Position numbers and translations under genes: made by a program. Source: Oscillospiraceae bacterium (lineage in GTDB: Bacteria > Bacillota > Clostridia > Oscillospirales > SIG627). From it: DNA of 64,000 nucleotides. The DNA is taken from NCBI GenBank assembly GCA_034925865.1, contig JAYFRN010000012.1:51152-115151 (forward strand), in the 5' to 3' direction. Every line of letters begins with the position of its first letter. The first letter of the stretch is position 1. Under the pieces are notes generated by a model. That model searched no databases, was not told where the DNA came from, and saw only the letters and a program-made list of their open reading frames with translations. Of this stretch, positions 62,384 to 64,000 are shown piece by piece.

Positions 62384-62929
62384 TTAATAGTTCACGGAAT
62401 ATTCCGTAAACACTTTTGCCACAGTAATTTGTGTCCGAAGTTCTTTTTGCAAAGGTGGCGAGAATTGTAGCGATTCTTGTATAATCGTATTGGCGATTCT
62501 ACCTCTCAGCTGTTCTGCATCGGCAGCAGCAAAATCTTTCAGCGACCTAATTCCGCAGTGAAAATATAGTTCCGCTCGGATTGCTTTCACGCCAGGCAGA
62601 CGCATCAATTCCATAAGAGAAGCTATTTCTTCTTCATTTCTGCACTCTGCGTTCGGAATATCTTTTATTCCTTTTCCTTTGTAATCATAAAGACACAGAA
62701 ATCGTCTAAACAATGCTACCATATCAGAATCGGGTAAACCGGCTTCTATCAAAGCTTTATCGGGCAAGATCGAGCAATCATTTTTAGTTACACAGCCTAT
62801 GTTAAGGAGATTTCTTATTAACTGATTCTTATATTGAATCAACGGATAATATCGTTGCAAAATACAATCCTCATTGAGAAGAAGCCCTATGCCTTTAATT
62901 TGATAATCCGAATTAATGTTATACTTCAT
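62384..62929 (-). CDS. Hypothetical protein with helix-hairpin-helix-like segment
   Basis: 181 residues, preceded by GGAGG nine bases from the ATG, so it is likely to be translated. Mostly alpha-helical. Residues ~112-147 (LPGVKAIRAELYFHCGIRSL and then FAAADAEQLRGRIAN) read like the paired HhH helices of DUF4332-type proteins, where a glycine hairpin is followed by a GIxSLxDLAxAxxxxL pattern. A nucleic-acid or protein contact is only a guess. No neighbour shares its strand closely. Confidence 0.65.
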   Translation of the reverse strand: MKYNINSDYQIKGIGLLLNEDCILQRYYPLIQYKNQLIRNLLNIGCVTKNDCSILPDKALIEAGLPDSDMVALFRRFLCLYDYKGKGIKDIPNAECRNEEEIASLMELMRLPGVKAIRAELYFHCGIRSLKDFAAADAEQLRGRIANTIIQESLQFSPPLQKELRTQITVAKVFTEYSVNY

Positions 62930-63059
62930 TAATTGATACCTCCGCTAATTCCGATTTATCGTTCTGTCACATCATATAACTATTATATCCTGTTGGTAAA
63001 AACCTCCATGTTGCCTGTGGTGGCTAAGATTATAAATAGTACAATAGCTTTAAAACATG

Positions 63060-64000
63060 TTATTCAGAAACAAGCTCATAATTATCCGAATAATTACTCT
63101 TGACGTATTTATTTGTTACTCCGTCTTTGGTTTTCACTGATATATCTTTTTCATCTGAAGAAACTATGATTTCGGTTATCGGTACAGGAAACGAATCGAT
63201 ATCATAACACGGATCGATATCAAAAAGCTTTATTCCGTTTTGATCGAAAACACTGGATTCAACCGCGTAATAGATTTTTCCGCTTTCAGCTTTGCAATAT
63301 GCGGTAACACGCTGACCGGTCGTACTGCAAACATAGCCGTCTTTTTCGAAATCATATATTGATATGTCTTTGAATCCGCGAGCTGACCTTGTAACAAACA
63401 GGAATTGGTTTTCATTTATAAAACCAAATTCGATATGACCCATAAAATTGATAAGCCGTCTTGAAAACGCCTGGACCTTTCCGGTTTCAAGGTCCGTCAC
63501 ATAGACAAGAAATTTGCCTGTGATATCGTTGTATATAAGACGAACGCGGCATCCGTTCATTTCGCATGTGAATCTTTCAAAGAGCTTGGTGTTATAATAT
63601 TCCGGAAAGTCTTTTTCATCCATTATCGGGATATCGACAATCATATGGTTTTCAATCTTGTAGGTTCCAGGTACGAGCTTTGCCGCCATGGCTTCAAGCG
63701 CGGCGCTGACCTGCGTATCAGGCTCTTTTTCCTCCGAACTTACGCCACTTTCAGAGATAGTATTTGTTTCCTCTTCTGTACTTGTCGGCACCACAGCTTC
63801 CTTTGTATTTGTCGGCGTCACATCCTCCGCCGTACTTGATGGCGAGACAATTTCCTCTGATCCTGACAGCGAAACATCTTCCGTTATACTTGTCTGTGTT
63901 AAATCATCTTCCGTATTTGTCAATGTCACATTTTCGCCCGTACTGCATGACGGTATAAACAGACATATTGTCAGGATAATTAAAATCAGATATAAAAGCT
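63060..64000 (-). CDS. Lipoprotein of unknown function (N-terminus outside window)
   Basis: The frame is open to the right edge of the window, so the start lies beyond 64000. Reading from the edge, a hydrophobic segment LILIILTICLFIPSC ends in a lipobox, followed by a Thr/Ser/Glu-rich linker of ~65 residues with repeated TNTED-, TSTEE- and STAED-like units. The beta-rich C-terminal ~200 residues follow (FTCEMNGCRVRLIYNDITG, FSRRLINFMGHIEFGFINE, FLFVTRSARGFKDISIYDFE), resembling a beta-propeller-like or WD-type reading but with no family I can name. It is probably a surface lipoprotein on a flexible stalk. Confidence 0.75.
   Translation of the reverse strand, partial: LLYLILIILTICLFIPSCSTGENVTLTNTEDDLTQTSITEDVSLSGSEEIVSPSSTAEDVTPTNTKEAVVPTSTEEETNTISESGVSSEEKEPDTQVSAALEAMAAKLVPGTYKIENHMIVDIPIMDEKDFPEYYNTKLFERFTCEMNGCRVRLIYNDITGKFLVYVTDLETGKVQAFSRRLINFMGHIEFGFINENQFLFVTRSARGFKDISIYDFEKDGYVCSTTGQRVTAYCKAESGKIYYAVESSVFDQNGIKLFDIDPCYDIDSFPVPITEIIVSSDEKDISVKTKDGVTNKYVKSNYSDNYELVSE

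Overview
The window looks like a replication-origin-proximal stretch of chromosome from an uncultured, low-to-mid GC, Gram-positive anaerobe, most likely a member of Clostridia (Bacillota). This placement is inferred from gene content: a gyrB/gyrA pair, a soj-spo0J-noc-type partition locus with two perfect parS sites, FtsK/SpoIIIE, RecD2, RNase M5, a BlaI/M56 pair, diaminopimelate-type wall genes, and AGGAGG-type ribosome binding sites with frequent GTG/TTG starts. I saw no rRNA, tRNA, CRISPR array, prophage or transposase gene.

Layout. 1-5.3 kb: gyrB (5' end missing), a PfkB sugar kinase and gyrA. 5.3-11.3 kb: phosphopantetheinyl transferase, RNHCP zinc protein, FtsK, RecD2. 11.3-11.7 kb: five tandem copies of a 76-bp intergenic repeat. 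11.7-19.4 kb: a GH78 rhamnosidase-like enzyme and, convergent to it, proA with a 1321-residue heparinase II/III-like surface protein. 19.5-22.4 kb (minus strand): MORN-repeat protein, small membrane protein, serS. 22.4-25.5 kb (minus): parB, parA, two parS sites, noc. 25.5-28.0 kb: a 32-residue Cys-rich membrane peptide, a lipoprotein and the NAD(P)HX repair enzyme. 28.2-31.1 kb (plus): dapF, alr, a hexapeptide acyltransferase. 31.2-38.8 kb (minus): phosphoesterase lipoprotein, polysaccharide deacetylase, M56 peptidase/BlaI repressor pair, small membrane protein, YfhO-like protein, TIM-barrel isomerase. 38.8-44.6 kb (minus): rnmV, holA, HIT protein, a second tandem-repeat block, alaS, SRAP protein. 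44.6-51.5 kb (minus): a second giant heparinase-like protein and two membrane-anchored beta-helix proteins. 51.7-59.9 kb (plus): an uncharacterised nuclease-like/winged-helix protein, Mrp ATPase, an epimerase plus DapA-like aldolase pair, murD, lnt, esterase. 60.0-64.0 kb: AEC transporter, CBM9-like surface protein, an HhH-like protein and a lipoprotein that runs off the right edge.

Three themes tie the genes together. The first is chromosome maintenance (gyrase, ParAB/Noc/parS, FtsK, RecD2, HolA, RNase M5). The second is envelope synthesis (DapF, Alr, MurD, Lnt, deacetylase, YfhO). The third is extracellular handling of acidic or deoxy-sugar glycans (GH78, two heparinase-like giants, two beta-helix proteins, CBM9-like protein, esterase, aldolase/epimerase pair).

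The less ordinary content is: (i) a palindromic MITE-like element in five intergenic copies; (ii) a hairpin element present singly after gyrB and near alaS and amplified to five tandem copies at 11.3-11.7 kb; (iii) an unrelated 72-bp tandem repeat headed by a perfect 15-bp hairpin; (iv) the heparinase/beta-helix locus that appears to be co-transcribed with an SRAP repair gene and alaS; (v) the PD-(D/E)XK-like plus winged-helix protein divergent from that locus, with a palindromic operator candidate. Family calls rest on recognising motifs by eye. No database search was possible.
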